From IMG/VR virus record IMGVR_UViG_3300046323_000673, positions 1-64,000 of that record: a DNA stretch of 64,000 bases. One strand, written 5' to 3'. Shown in pieces: positions 34,632-43,138 of the stretch. The DNA is from a virus. Each line of letters opens with the position of its first letter. Position 1 is the stretch's first letter. The notes under the pieces are model-generated. The model made no database searches. It had not been told where the DNA came from and worked only from the letters and a program-made list of their open reading frames with translations. Made by a program: the position numbers and the translations under genes.

Positions 34632-35351
34632 ATGGCCGTTTTCGACGCGCTTAGGAAATACCTTGCGGGCGGGCTGTTCTTCGGCCGGGCAAACCCAAGG
34701 AACAAGCCCCGACCCCTTCCCTCGCACGATGCACGGTCGTACGCGCTCGCGAAGTTTGGCGACTTCCTCGCGGCGCTCGAATGGTCCCGTCCTGGTGACG
34801 TCGGCAAACCCGATGTTCCATATCGAATCGCACGCGAGGATATTTACGAGGAACAACCCGACGATCCCGCGCAATTGAACTTCCCAAGCATCGCGTTCCT
34901 TCCCGCGCGGGGCATGCACGATCAATACAACCTTGGTCCAAGCGACATTATCGACGAAAGCCGAGACCAGTTTGGGAAGGGCACCGTGCTGCTCTTGCAA
35001 GGGGAGTACATCGAACCGTTCATGATCGAGGTGTGGGGAAGTCACATCGCTGAACGCCGGTCGATTCTTGCCGGCATACAAGCGGTGATGCGAATGAACG
35101 AGCGTTCGAATGCGTTGCAGCTCCTGCTTCCCGAATACTTTGGTCGGGTCGCAAGCTTCAGTTTGATGGATTCGCAGAACATCGACGATCCCGACGTTGT
35201 TCGTGGACGCCGGCGGGGGCAAGTCGCGGTCGAACTGCGCGTACCCGAAGTTGTGCTTGTCGACGTCGTAACGATGCGTCCCTGCCTATGTGTTGAGGTC
35301 GTGGACAAGCTGCGTTCCGAACAATGCGGACAAGATGCCGACTCGACGTAG
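34632..35351 (+). CDS. probable tail-joining protein, 239 aa
   Basis: Not recognised by motif. Position just before the sheath gene matches head-tail or tail-terminator proteins of contractile phages. It is a soluble mixed alpha/beta protein; the region QFGKGTVLLLQGEYIEPFMI is beta-rich. The 27-base gap to the sheath gene contains a TAACGT box. Confidence 0.55.
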   Translation: MAVFDALRKYLAGGLFFGRANPRNKPRPLPSHDARSYALAKFGDFLAALEWSRPGDVGKPDVPYRIAREDIYEEQPDDPAQLNFPSIAFLPARGMHDQYNLGPSDIIDESRDQFGKGTVLLLQGEYIEPFMIEVWGSHIAERRSILAGIQAVMRMNERSNALQLLLPEYFGRVASFSLMDSQNIDDPDVVRGRRRGQVAVELRVPEVVLVDVVTMRPCLCVEVVDKLRSEQCGQDADST

Positions 35352-35366
35352 AGCGAAACAACGGCG

Positions 35367-35378
35367 TAACGTACTTGC
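35367..35378 (+). promoter_or_regulatory. TAACGT box before the sheath gene
   Basis: TAACGT (35367-35372) is 6 bases from the ATG at 35379, in the context GTAACGTA found in palindrome tails, but with no palindrome beside it. It would give a leaderless sheath transcript. Confidence 0.4.
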
Positions 35379-37598
35379 ATGGGTGCAGGCTTTTTACGCA
35401 GATTCATCGGGCGCCAACCTACAGTCGACGAGCTTCTCGCGATTGAAGGCGTTGTGCTCATTGACAAGGATCCACCGGCGGCGATCAACGGGGCAAACAC
35501 GGGTGTTGCCCTTGTCGTAGGTGAGTTCGAGGATGGTCCGTTCAATACGCCGCTAGAGATCCTTTCATCGAATGATCTCGCGACGACGTTCGGGCAATTC
35601 GGTTTCAACTATGACGGTTTGGCGGGGGGTAACCCTTGTGCTCGATCACGACTCGCGGACGGGGCGACATCCCCCGAGTATTGGAACGGCAACGGGTTCA
35701 TCGGGCTTGTGAACAAGAGGTTCGCGGGGCTCGTTCTCGTTCGCGTTGATACGAGCGTGGGTGAAGTTTCGTTCACAAGACTTGCGAGTCTATCCGGACG
35801 AACTGATTTCTCGTTCGCGCTTTCCGATGGTGCATCGCTCGATTTCGATATCGGCGCGGGTACAGTATCGGCGGTGTTTAACGGCGCGGTTGCGACGATT
35901 GCAAGCGCGGCGGGCACGTACCCAAGCACGTTCACCGGCGGGCAAACCCTGACCGTCGCAATCGAGGGAACGACCTACGTGATCACGTTCCTCGCGGCGG
36001 ACCAAACCCAAGCGCAGTGCATCGCGCGAATGAACGCGGCGGTTGGGTACACGGCATTCGTTTCGTTCAGCGCAACCGTGATCGATTTCAATGGTCGCAT
36101 TGAAGGCACCGATGGCGAGATCCAAGTGCTCGCGGTGAGCGGCGCACTCGTCACGACTGCAACCGGGTTTTCCGCGGGCGCTGCTGTAAACGGAACGGGC
36201 AACGTCCCGAACCTTGCAGCCATTTCAAGCACAGATGCCGACGCGGTAGTGAATGCGGCGGATGCAGACACCAACATCGACCGCGACGCGAACAACGCGA
36301 TTCGCATCGTGAATACGGGTACGCCTGGCACAGGCACGATCATCGTCGATAGTACGAGCACGGCACTCGCGTTTGGCTTCCCGCTCGACACGGAAGCAGA
36401 TGCCGCAGTGGGCATTGATGGGAGCATTCCCGCGGGCACACGTATTCGAACAGGTGCGGGCGTTGAATTCGTCACAATGACGACGACGGCAATCACCGCG
36501 GCAAACGCCGGCCCCTACACGATTCGCGTACGACACGCGCTCGACAATGGTGCAGGTGCATCACAACTCGTTTCGACGCTGAACGTTGTGCCTTTCCCGA
36601 TTGCGATCGGGGCATTCGCAGTGACGAACAATCTGCCTATCGGTGCGGCGAAAACGGAAGCACAACTTGACGCGCTGTACACGACCGCGATTCAAGGAAC
36701 GAAGTCGATCAAGGGCATCACGAAGAAAGTGAACATCATCGTGAGTGCGCGACAATCGAACACGATTCGTTCGGCGCTGAAGGTGAATCAGCTTGAGGCG
36801 TCCACGGAAGGCTGCTTCGGGCGTATCGCATGCATTCGTCCCCCACTTGGAATCACTCGAGCAACCGCGCGCAGCACGTCGGCACAACCCGGCGTCGGGG
36901 CGTATAGGAACCGGGGTGTGGTGTACTGTTACCCCGGCGTTCAAACCTACGTCCCGCAGATTGCAGCACGTGGCATCGCGGGCGGTGCGGGGTTCACCGC
37001 GGACGGGATCATCAACACGGGATTCGATACGTGGATGACCTCGATCCTTTCTCAACTCCCGCCGGAAGAAGATGCGGGGCAAGAAACCGGGTATTTGGCA
37101 GGCGTGCTTGATATCGAACGCAATGCCGATGTCGCTGATTTGAAGATCGAGGATTACATCGCGTTCAAGGCGTCGGGTATTGCCGCACCTCGCATCGATG
37201 ACGGCGTATGTATCGTGCAAAGTGCGGATACAAGTGTTGACCCGGCGGTTGACCCCGTGGGCGTTCCCATTGCCCGACAACGATTCGTGTATTACCTGCA
37301 AGACACGCTTGGTCCGCGTCTCAATACGTACGTGAAGAAGGGCAGCACGAACGAACGACGGGCGTTGGTCGTGGGCGAAGTCGACGGGTTCTTGTCGGGT
37401 TTGCTTAGCGAGGGACAACCGTCACTCGCGCGCATTCTTGGTTATGAAATCGACACAATTAGCGGCAACACGCCTGCACTTCTCGAACGAGGGATCTTTC
37501 GTATCATCGAACGTGTGAAGATGATCGCGCCGTTCCGAGCTATTGTGCTCGAATCAATAGTGGGTGAAACGGTTCAGATCGCCGAAACAGCGGCGTAA
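35379..37598 (+). CDS. contractile tail sheath protein, 739 aa
   Basis: Forms the contractile sheath that drives the tube into the host. Seen: N-terminal PPAAINGANTGVALVVGEFEDGP-type start (about 33-54), long beta-rich insert domains (about 150-430), and the conserved C-terminal part with FVYYLQDTLGPRLN and a final region typical of sheath proteins. The following gene is a small tube-like protein, the standard order. Long for a sheath, probably due to extra surface domains. Confidence 0.85.
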   Translation: MGAGFLRRFIGRQPTVDELLAIEGVVLIDKDPPAAINGANTGVALVVGEFEDGPFNTPLEILSSNDLATTFGQFGFNYDGLAGGNPCARSRLADGATSPEYWNGNGFIGLVNKRFAGLVLVRVDTSVGEVSFTRLASLSGRTDFSFALSDGASLDFDIGAGTVSAVFNGAVATIASAAGTYPSTFTGGQTLTVAIEGTTYVITFLAADQTQAQCIARMNAAVGYTAFVSFSATVIDFNGRIEGTDGEIQVLAVSGALVTTATGFSAGAAVNGTGNVPNLAAISSTDADAVVNAADADTNIDRDANNAIRIVNTGTPGTGTIIVDSTSTALAFGFPLDTEADAAVGIDGSIPAGTRIRTGAGVEFVTMTTTAITAANAGPYTIRVRHALDNGAGASQLVSTLNVVPFPIAIGAFAVTNNLPIGAAKTEAQLDALYTTAIQGTKSIKGITKKVNIIVSARQSNTIRSALKVNQLEASTEGCFGRIACIRPPLGITRATARSTSAQPGVGAYRNRGVVYCYPGVQTYVPQIAARGIAGGAGFTADGIINTGFDTWMTSILSQLPPEEDAGQETGYLAGVLDIERNADVADLKIEDYIAFKASGIAAPRIDDGVCIVQSADTSVDPAVDPVGVPIARQRFVYYLQDTLGPRLNTYVKKGSTNERRALVVGEVDGFLSGLLSEGQPSLARILGYEIDTISGNTPALLERGIFRIIERVKMIAPFRAIVLESIVGETVQIAETAA

Positions 37599-37609
37599 GA
37601 GGTGACGTC

Positions 37610-38059
37610 ATGGGCGATCGATTAAAGGGCCAAGAGGTATCAATCAGGGTCATCGACTCGGGGACGATGGTCGCGAGTCTCGATTCGATCACGAGCTTCA
37701 ATGAGGAAATGAAGTCGGAGATCAAAGAGGACGGCTTTCTCGGGGAAGTCGCGAATCGATTCGATGACATCTTCAACGGGTTTGGCGGCGACTTTGAAAT
37801 TCACGTCCGTCGTTCGGATTATGTGAATTTTCAAAAACGCGTGAAGGAACGACAACAACGCAAGGTCGTGACGCGCGTGTTCAACGTCGTGCGTACCGAC
37901 CTCTACCCCGATGGCACGTCGACCGTGTTCACGTACATCGACGTGAAGTGGGGGGCGATGAGTACGAGCGCGGGAAGTCGCACCGACTTCGTGAAGATGA
38001 AAACAAGTTTTGCTTGTTCAGAACGCGCCGACAAGCAAAACGCACTGCCCCTTTCCTGA
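37610..38059 (+). CDS. tail tube protein, 149 aa
   Basis: Predicted inner tube subunit of the contractile tail. Size, all-beta composition (VSIRVIDSGTMVASLDSITS) and position directly after the sheath fit. It starts with a GAGGTGACGTC ribosome site. Ends 22 bases before palindrome copy 11. Confidence 0.75.
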   Translation: MGDRLKGQEVSIRVIDSGTMVASLDSITSFNEEMKSEIKEDGFLGEVANRFDDIFNGFGGDFEIHVRRSDYVNFQKRVKERQQRKVVTRVFNVVRTDLYPDGTSTVFTYIDVKWGAMSTSAGSRTDFVKMKTSFACSERADKQNALPLS

Positions 38060-38081
38060 CAAATCCCTACGTTACTCGACG

Positions 38082-38111
38082 AAATCCAATTGGATCGATC
38101 CAATTGGATTT
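38082..38111. repeat. 30-bp palindrome, copy 11 (perfect)
   Basis: Between tandem + genes. The left flank, read on minus, is CGTCGAGTAACGTAGGGATT, the same tail as on the right of copy 7, here inverted and pointing at no gene. Confidence 0.95.
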
Positions 38112-38141
38112 CGTTCGTTCACGCACACGAGCACGCATCCC

Positions 38142-38170
38142 TTGACGTCTTGCCCTATTGGCGTTCTGAT
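38142..38170 (+). promoter_or_regulatory. sigma70-like promoter for the chaperone genes
   Basis: TTGACG (38142-38147), a 17-base spacer, TCTGAT (38165-38170). GGAGG and the ATG at 38191 follow. Confidence 0.55.
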
Positions 38171-38190
38171 GTGATTTGGAGGTCGTGACG

Positions 38191-38841
38191 ATGGCTGATA
38201 AGAACGACGCTGATTGGTTTGATGGCGACGGCAAAGCGGGGCAGGAAGAGGGTACGCAAGAGCAAGGTGCCGAACTTGAAGTCGAGGACGATGACGAGTC
38301 GCAAGGGGCGGTGATGGATGAAGTTCCCATCGAAGAACTGCAATCCCCCGCGGCCGATCTCAAAACGGAAGAGCCAAAAAAGATCACAACGCGACAAATG
38401 GTCCCCAAGTCGGACGGTGTTCGTCGCGCGCCGGTATGGGCAAAGATCCCAAAGGGAATGAAGTTTCCCAAGGGTATCGACGTTTTGATTCTTCGCATTC
38501 GCGCCGAATTGACGATGTATCCCGGCAAGGGTGAACGTCAGGTCATTATCTGGCAGGTAACGGACGGCGATCAAAAGCTCGCGATATCCCGCGCAATGGG
38601 CGATTCAAACCGCCTTGGAATCGAAATGACGAAACAGATGATTCGCGCGGCCGATGGTCAGCAAATCAATTGGACGGGTGATCCATCCGCGCCGGGAATT
38701 GATATCGATCGGTTTTGGCACGAAATCGGACAGAAGGGTCGGTCGATTCTTCATCGCATCACAAACCAATTGTGCGTGATGAGCGAGGAAGAACATGCTG
38801 ATTTTTTCGAGCATTGCATCGCTGCCGTTCGGACGGGCTAA
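38191..38841 (+). CDS. tail assembly chaperone, upstream frame (gpG-like), 216 aa
   Basis: Predicted chaperone that coats the tape measure during tail assembly. It has an acidic disordered N-terminus (about 1-65) and a folded C-terminal half. It lies between tube and tape-measure genes, and its last codons overlap a second frame at -1. A slippery T TTT TTC at 38802-38808 lies 10 codons before its stop, as in gpG/gpGT of lambda-like phages. Confidence 0.75.
   Translation: MADKNDADWFDGDGKAGQEEGTQEQGAELEVEDDDESQGAVMDEVPIEELQSPAADLKTEEPKKITTRQMVPKSDGVRRAPVWAKIPKGMKFPKGIDVLILRIRAELTMYPGKGERQVIIWQVTDGDQKLAISRAMGDSNRLGIEMTKQMIRAADGQQINWTGDPSAPGIDIDRFWHEIGQKGRSILHRITNQLCVMSEEEHADFFEHCIAAVRTG
38802..38808 (+). 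promoter_or_regulatory. programmed -1 frameshift site T TTT TTC
   Basis: In the upstream frame the bases read gaT TTT TTC GAG, a canonical X XXY YYZ heptamer. A -1 slip continues as CGA GCA TTG into the downstream frame, giving a fused product to 39149. The downstream frame lacks its own ribosome site. Confidence 0.8.
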
Positions 38842-39149
38842 GGTTTGACAAGGAAGGCTTCACGCTTGATCCTGATGAGCGATTGAACCTTCTGAAACGG
38901 CTCATTCGATATGCGGGCGATGCTGAAATGTACGCGTTCGTGATTGCTTACTGCACGTCGATCAACCCAATCGATATGCATAAGAATCGAATCTGGCAAC
39001 ACGTATACCTTGCCAGGTATATGCGCCTTTCCCCGAGCGAGATTGAGCGCATGCCCCTCTCGCTTATCCGTCAATACATCGCTACCCTGTCCGAGTTCAT
39101 CAAAAAGGAAGCAGGTCCCGCGCAGCAAGCCGAGACCGACTTCGTGTGA
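38814..39149 (+). CDS. tail assembly chaperone, downstream frame (gpT-like), 111 aa as open frame
   Basis: Open in the -1 frame relative to the preceding chaperone. A TTG at 38814 is its first possible start, but it has no ribosome site and is most likely made only by frameshifting, giving a fusion of about 319 residues. The sequence is helical (DPDERLNLLKRLIRYAG and PSEIERMPLSLIRQYIATL). It ends 15 bases before the tape-measure gene. Confidence 0.75.
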   Translation: MHRCRSDGLRFDKEGFTLDPDERLNLLKRLIRYAGDAEMYAFVIAYCTSINPIDMHKNRIWQHVYLARYMRLSPSEIERMPLSLIRQYIATLSEFIKKEAGPAQQAETDFV

Positions 39150-39164
39150 TGCGAGGGTAGTTTC

Positions 39165-41144
39165 ATGGCGAAAACCACCGAAGTCAAAGTGAAGTTAAAA
39201 GTCGAGGACGGTGGTTCGTCCAGTGTCCTCGATCGAATCAAGAAGGGATTCTTCGGGGTCGAATCTGCTGAAAAGTTAGCCGAAAAATCGGCGAAAGATT
39301 TCGCCGAACAGTTCGTCGAGCAAAACAAAATCAAGGAACGAATCGATAAGGTCAAAGACTCGTTCCTTGATTTATCACGTAGCATTGCGGTATCTGCCAT
39401 CGAAGGGCAAAAAGCTGATAAGTCGATCGCTGGTTTGATCGCGATTGCACAGGGTTCGCAATGGTCCGCGGCGTATGAATCGGCGCAAGCGTTGAACGAT
39501 CAACTCGACGAAATCAGTGTGAAGGCGGGGCAAGCAGGCGATGACGTAGGAGCTGCATTCCAGGTCATGGCCGAAATCAGCGGCGCGACGGAAGGCGGCC
39601 TAGCGAAAGCGAAAGAGCAAACCGCGAGTCTTGCGACCATTGCCAATACGCTCGGGAAAAGCACGGCGGACATCGCGCGTGAATTCAGCTTCATGGGTGA
39701 AGGCGTCGTGAAGACCAAGGGGCAGCTTTTCCAGTTGCTTCAAACAACGGGAATCTTCGGGGACAAGACGAAAGATGCGTCGAATTATTGGGCAAGTTTG
39801 ACCGAAGAAAGCAGGCTTGAACAACTCTCGTCTGGGCTCGAAAAGGTCGCATCCAAGCTGAAGGATAGCGAGCCGGTGATCGGCGACTACCTCACGACGA
39901 TCGACAACTTGTTCGGTATGGCAAAAGAGAAGCTCGGGGAACCAATCATCAATTCGATGAAACCCGCACTTACCGACTTGATTGGACGATTGAAAGTCGC
40001 AATGCCCGCGATTGAAAAGTTCGGCATTGTCATGGGCAAAGAGATTAGTCATTGGGTCGATGACGCGGTGAAAGAGATTTCGGAGGGTTTCAAGTACATG
40101 GAAACCCACGCGGAAGAGATAAAGAACGCAATCGCAGAAGGGTACAAAACGGCGAAAGAAGTCGTGATGTTCATCCTCGATCACAAGGAAGAGATCGCGA
40201 TCGCGTTCGGTGCAAATGCAGTGTTGCCAGGACTTCGTGCGGGTGCAAGTGCCGCGGGTTCGCTCATTGATGCGAGTGCCAAGGGGATTGGACCATTGGC
40301 GGGCACGGGCGGGGGTATTGCAGCGGGTGCTGCAACAATGGTTGCGTTTGCCGCGGCGGTGGGTGCATTCGCATTGGTTGTCGATCAATGGGGCGAGTTG
40401 ATGGCGTCCACAGAAGGCGGCAAAAGCGAGGGGCAGCAAGACTTCGCGGCGTATCAACGGTCGTTTGAGCAACGTGCAGCAGCTCCCGATACGGGTGCAT
40501 GGGGCAAAGACGAAATGAAGGGGTTTGAGCAGCAGCGCGCAGCGTTCGTGCAGCTCGCGCAAGACCTGGGTGAAAACGCACGTGCGGCCGGGGAACTTGC
40601 TGATCGTGCATTCGCGGCGCACAAGGGTATGCGCGATATGGTTGGGCCCGTCGAAGAAGCGCAAAAGATGTTCGACAACTTCGCAAAAGCCCGTGCTGAA
40701 GGGATGATTCCCGATGAAGCGAGCATTGCGACGGCTGATTCATTGATCGGGCAAGTAGGTGCGAGCTTTACAAAAGCAATGGCGACGCACAACCAAGGGG
40801 CATCGCAATACATCGCGAACCTGCTTGCGAAAAGCGAGGGGTTGCAAGGTGCATTCCTCGCATCTGCTGATCTCACGAGTGAAGGGTTTGAAGCCCTCGC
40901 AAGCATGGTCGAAGGGCAATCGAAGGAGTTTGCTGATTTGCTTCGGGGAAGAGCAGGCGAAGGAAAGACCGCGCCGGCGACGCCTGCTGCACCCAAAGTG
41001 GTGATGACGGGCGGACAAACATTCCAAATCAAGCAGGACTTCCGCGATCAAGATCCCGACCGGGTTGCGATCATGTTCGAGCGGGATATTGGTCGGAGTA
41101 TTGAAAGGAAGTTGTCGGCGGGGTCGAACGTGTTTGGCGCCTAA
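39165..41144 (+). CDS. tail tape measure protein, 659 aa
   Basis: Sets tail length and is ejected with DNA. Seen: long helical, Ala/Lys/Glu-rich sequence, hydrophobic Gly/Ala stretches near residues 370-410 that could cross a membrane (GGGIAAGAATMVAFAAAVGA), position after the frameshifted chaperones. The length suggests a tail of about 100 nm using 0.15 nm per residue. The stop overlaps the end of a converging gene. Confidence 0.85.
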   Translation: MAKTTEVKVKLKVEDGGSSSVLDRIKKGFFGVESAEKLAEKSAKDFAEQFVEQNKIKERIDKVKDSFLDLSRSIAVSAIEGQKADKSIAGLIAIAQGSQWSAAYESAQALNDQLDEISVKAGQAGDDVGAAFQVMAEISGATEGGLAKAKEQTASLATIANTLGKSTADIAREFSFMGEGVVKTKGQLFQLLQTTGIFGDKTKDASNYWASLTEESRLEQLSSGLEKVASKLKDSEPVIGDYLTTIDNLFGMAKEKLGEPIINSMKPALTDLIGRLKVAMPAIEKFGIVMGKEISHWVDDAVKEISEGFKYMETHAEEIKNAIAEGYKTAKEVVMFILDHKEEIAIAFGANAVLPGLRAGASAAGSLIDASAKGIGPLAGTGGGIAAGAATMVAFAAAVGAFALVVDQWGELMASTEGGKSEGQQDFAAYQRSFEQRAAAPDTGAWGKDEMKGFEQQRAAFVQLAQDLGENARAAGELADRAFAAHKGMRDMVGPVEEAQKMFDNFAKARAEGMIPDEASIATADSLIGQVGASFTKAMATHNQGASQYIANLLAKSEGLQGAFLASADLTSEGFEALASMVEGQSKEFADLLRGRAGEGKTAPATPAAPKVVMTGGQTFQIKQDFRDQDPDRVAIMFERDIGRSIERKLSAGSNVFGA

Positions 41145-41344
41145 GAGTCAAACACGTCGCTTATTTTGAAAGCGTATCGCGAATTGACGACACGTTCATC
41201 TTCACGAACAAGCGCGCCGTGCCCATTTATGCAAGTTGCAGGCTCGCAACTTGTTTCATGAATACCCCTGCTTCCAGGTTCATACATAAGATCACGACGT
41301 GCTTTGTATCCGCACGTTTTGCAAACCAATGTGACGCGGGTCAT
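41141..41344 (-). CDS. small zinc-finger-like protein, 67 aa
   Basis: Not recognised. CKTCGYK (8-14) and CEPATC (33-38) give two Cys pairs of a zinc ribbon. Its ATG overlaps the previous stop (ATGA). Third gene of a minus operon inserted between tape measure and baseplate genes. Confidence 0.65.
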   Translation of the reverse strand: MTRVTLVCKTCGYKARRDLMYEPGSRGIHETSCEPATCINGHGALVREDERVVNSRYAFKISDVFDS

Positions 41345-41697
41345 GACTGATGGGAACCGCGCGGGTCGTGTTGGCCTTCGGTGCCGAAGAAATCTTCCTG
41401 TACAAGTTCGTCCAGGAACTCATTGAATTGCTGGACGAACGTTTCCCGTTCGTCTTTCGATAATCCCAAGATCACGTCGAACAAGTACGCGGGATGTTTG
41501 ATGTTCGCAATTGATTGGTCAACGAACGTGCAACGCGACAAGTATTGTTGCAATGCGTTGGTCATCGACTGCTTCATTGCAAATCGTTCGTAGAGCAATG
41601 TGCTTGTAATGGGCGAATGTCTTTCCATTGCGAGAATGGCGACGAACACGCGGGCAAGGTTGGCGGTACTTGCGTACTTGAAATTGGCACGGGGCAT
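41341..41697 (-). CDS. hypothetical protein, 118 aa
   Basis: Not recognised. Helical protein with an acidic C-terminus (QQFNEFLDELVQEDFFG). AGGAGG lies 9 bases before the ATG. Middle gene of the minus operon. Confidence 0.65.
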   Translation of the reverse strand: MPRANFKYASTANLARVFVAILAMERHSPITSTLLYERFAMKQSMTNALQQYLSRCTFVDQSIANIKHPAYLFDVILGLSKDERETFVQQFNEFLDELVQEDFFGTEGQHDPRGSHQS

Positions 41698-41732
41698 GAG
41701 ATGAAACCTCCTGCCCTCGTCATGCCGCGCGT

Positions 41733-41945
41733 TCAGTGTCGTCGTTTGCTTGGCTTTCCTTTCCGACGATTGCGTGCAAGGTTTGCACGCTTCTCGCGAC
41801 GATTGCGAATGCGGGGTTGATTAGGTGATGGCTTATCAGGCGCGAAGTTTGTAACAACATGACCTTGCAACATTGCGTGCCGTTCGGCTTCTGCCATCGG
41901 GTCGAATTCATCAACGATAAACTTGGTGGGTGTGGTGTTATCCAT
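41733..41945 (-). CDS. small basic protein, 70 aa
   Basis: Not recognised. The C-terminal third is very basic (RNRREKRANLARNRRKGKPS), suggesting RNA or DNA binding. The ATG at 41945 lies 7 bases after CATGAT (41958-41953 on minus), itself 4 bases from palindrome copy 12. First gene of the minus operon. Confidence 0.6.
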   Translation of the reverse strand: MDNTTPTKFIVDEFDPMAEAERHAMLQGHVVTNFAPDKPSPNQPRIRNRREKRANLARNRRKGKPSKRRH

Positions 41946-41961
41946 GTTCGACATCATGCAC

Positions 41962-41991
41962 AAATCCAATTGGATCGATCCAATTGGATTT
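41962..41991. repeat. 30-bp palindrome, copy 12 (perfect, divergent)
   Basis: Between the minus operon (41945) and the + gene at 42066. Left side has CATGAT then 7 bases then ATG. The right leader is longer and contains TACACT near 42013. Confidence 0.95.
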
Positions 41992-42065
41992 CACGCTCTC
42001 CCACGCGTGATGGTACACTCGCCACGTAAGCGCCCCCCACGGGCACATAGGAGGCACGGAAGCAC

Positions 42066-42764
42066 ATGCAGCACATGCATTTCGATTGGACGATGATCAC
42101 GCCCGAAGAAGCGGGCGCGCTGGAAGAAGCAGCGGTGACAGCTCTTGATGCAGGCGAGTTTGGTTTGACCGAAATGCCCGCTGAACTCATGACGACGGGT
42201 GAAGAAGTTGTCGAGGAAGCCCTCGAAACGGTCGAAGACGAAAACGCCGAAAGCATCGAAGAACAGGCCGAAGAAGCAATCGAAGGGGAAGAATTGCACG
42301 CGGGCGAGATCGACCCGACCGTGCTAGGCGAGATCGCTTCTGCGTGCGCTGACAAGGCCGAAGAAGCCGCGACGAAAGCGGAAGAAGCTGCTGAACTCGC
42401 GGATGATTCCGAGCTTGAAGGCGTCGATCCCAAGGAAGCCAAGACAGCAGCGGAAGATGCACGTGAAGCCGCTGATGCAGCTCGTGAAGCAGCCGATGAA
42501 GCTGAGAAAGCAGTCGCGGATGAAGATTATGGGAAGGCTCTTGAGCTTTACATGACGGCTGCCGAAGAAGCGGCGACGGCGGAAGAAGCGTGCACCGTTG
42601 CGTGTGCAGCCGCAAAGATGAACCAACAACCGCCTGTTGCAGCAGCACCGAGTGGCGACAAGGGTGCAGCAGCGAAAGCCGCTCCTACGCCCCCTGCAAC
42701 GCCCGCAAAGTCCAAGCCTGCAAAGGGCATGGCGGGTTGGGCCGATCGCGTACTTGCAGCCTAG
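42066..42764 (+). CDS. acidic Ala/Glu-rich coiled-coil protein, 232 aa
   Basis: Not recognised. Residues about 15-180 are Ala/Glu/Asp-rich with heptad-like runs (DAREAADAAREAADEAEKA), then a Pro/Ala/Lys tail. Very acidic. Position between tape measure and baseplate genes suggests a tail-assembly factor or internal protein, without proof. The stop overlaps that of a converging minus gene. Confidence 0.65.
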   Translation: MQHMHFDWTMITPEEAGALEEAAVTALDAGEFGLTEMPAELMTTGEEVVEEALETVEDENAESIEEQAEEAIEGEELHAGEIDPTVLGEIASACADKAEEAATKAEEAAELADDSELEGVDPKEAKTAAEDAREAADAAREAADEAEKAVADEDYGKALELYMTAAEEAATAEEACTVACAAAKMNQQPPVAAAPSGDKGAAAKAAPTPPATPAKSKPAKGMAGWADRVLAA

Positions 42765-43069
42765 CTTCGGTGTCTGCGTTCCAAAGCATCGTGAAAGCGT
42801 CGTTTCGCTTCACGATGCTTTGCATCTGCTTCATCGGCTTCGCGACGTAGCTTGTCGATATCAATGGGAACAACGTTCATTTCGATGAACTTCTGAACAT
42901 CCTCGTTCAGTTTGCCAGTATCGTCAAACAAGCGAGCGATCAAACTTTCAGCACGTAATCCCAGAATGTCAGACGTGTTTGACCTGAGTTCGACAGAATG
43001 AAGTTCCTGTCTGATGCCGAGTTCCGAATTGATGCCTGTGATTTTGAACGTGATATCGATTCTTTGCAT
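42761..43069 (-). CDS. hypothetical protein, 102 aa
   Basis: Not recognised. Beta-rich first half and a charged helical end (RREADEADAKHREAKRRFHDAL). The ATG at 43069 is 6 bases after CATGAT (43081-43076 on minus), which starts 9 bases from palindrome copy 13. Confidence 0.65.
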   Translation of the reverse strand: MQRIDITFKITGINSELGIRQELHSVELRSNTSDILGLRAESLIARLFDDTGKLNEDVQKFIEMNVVPIDIDKLRREADEADAKHREAKRRFHDALERRHRS

Positions 43070-43089
43070 ACGTCGATCATGCCGTGACG

Positions 43090-43119
43090 AAATCCAATTG
43101 GATCAACCCAATTGGATCT
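43090..43119. repeat. 30-bp palindrome, copy 13 (variant, 3 mismatches, divergent)
   Basis: The right half is altered (GATCAACCC instead of GATCGATCC, and a final TCT for TTT), so one of the two GATC sites is lost. Left: CATGAT then ATG. Right: GATACC, 8 bases, then GTG at 43139. Confidence 0.9.
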
Positions 43120-43138
43120 CACGTGATACCCTTCCCAC

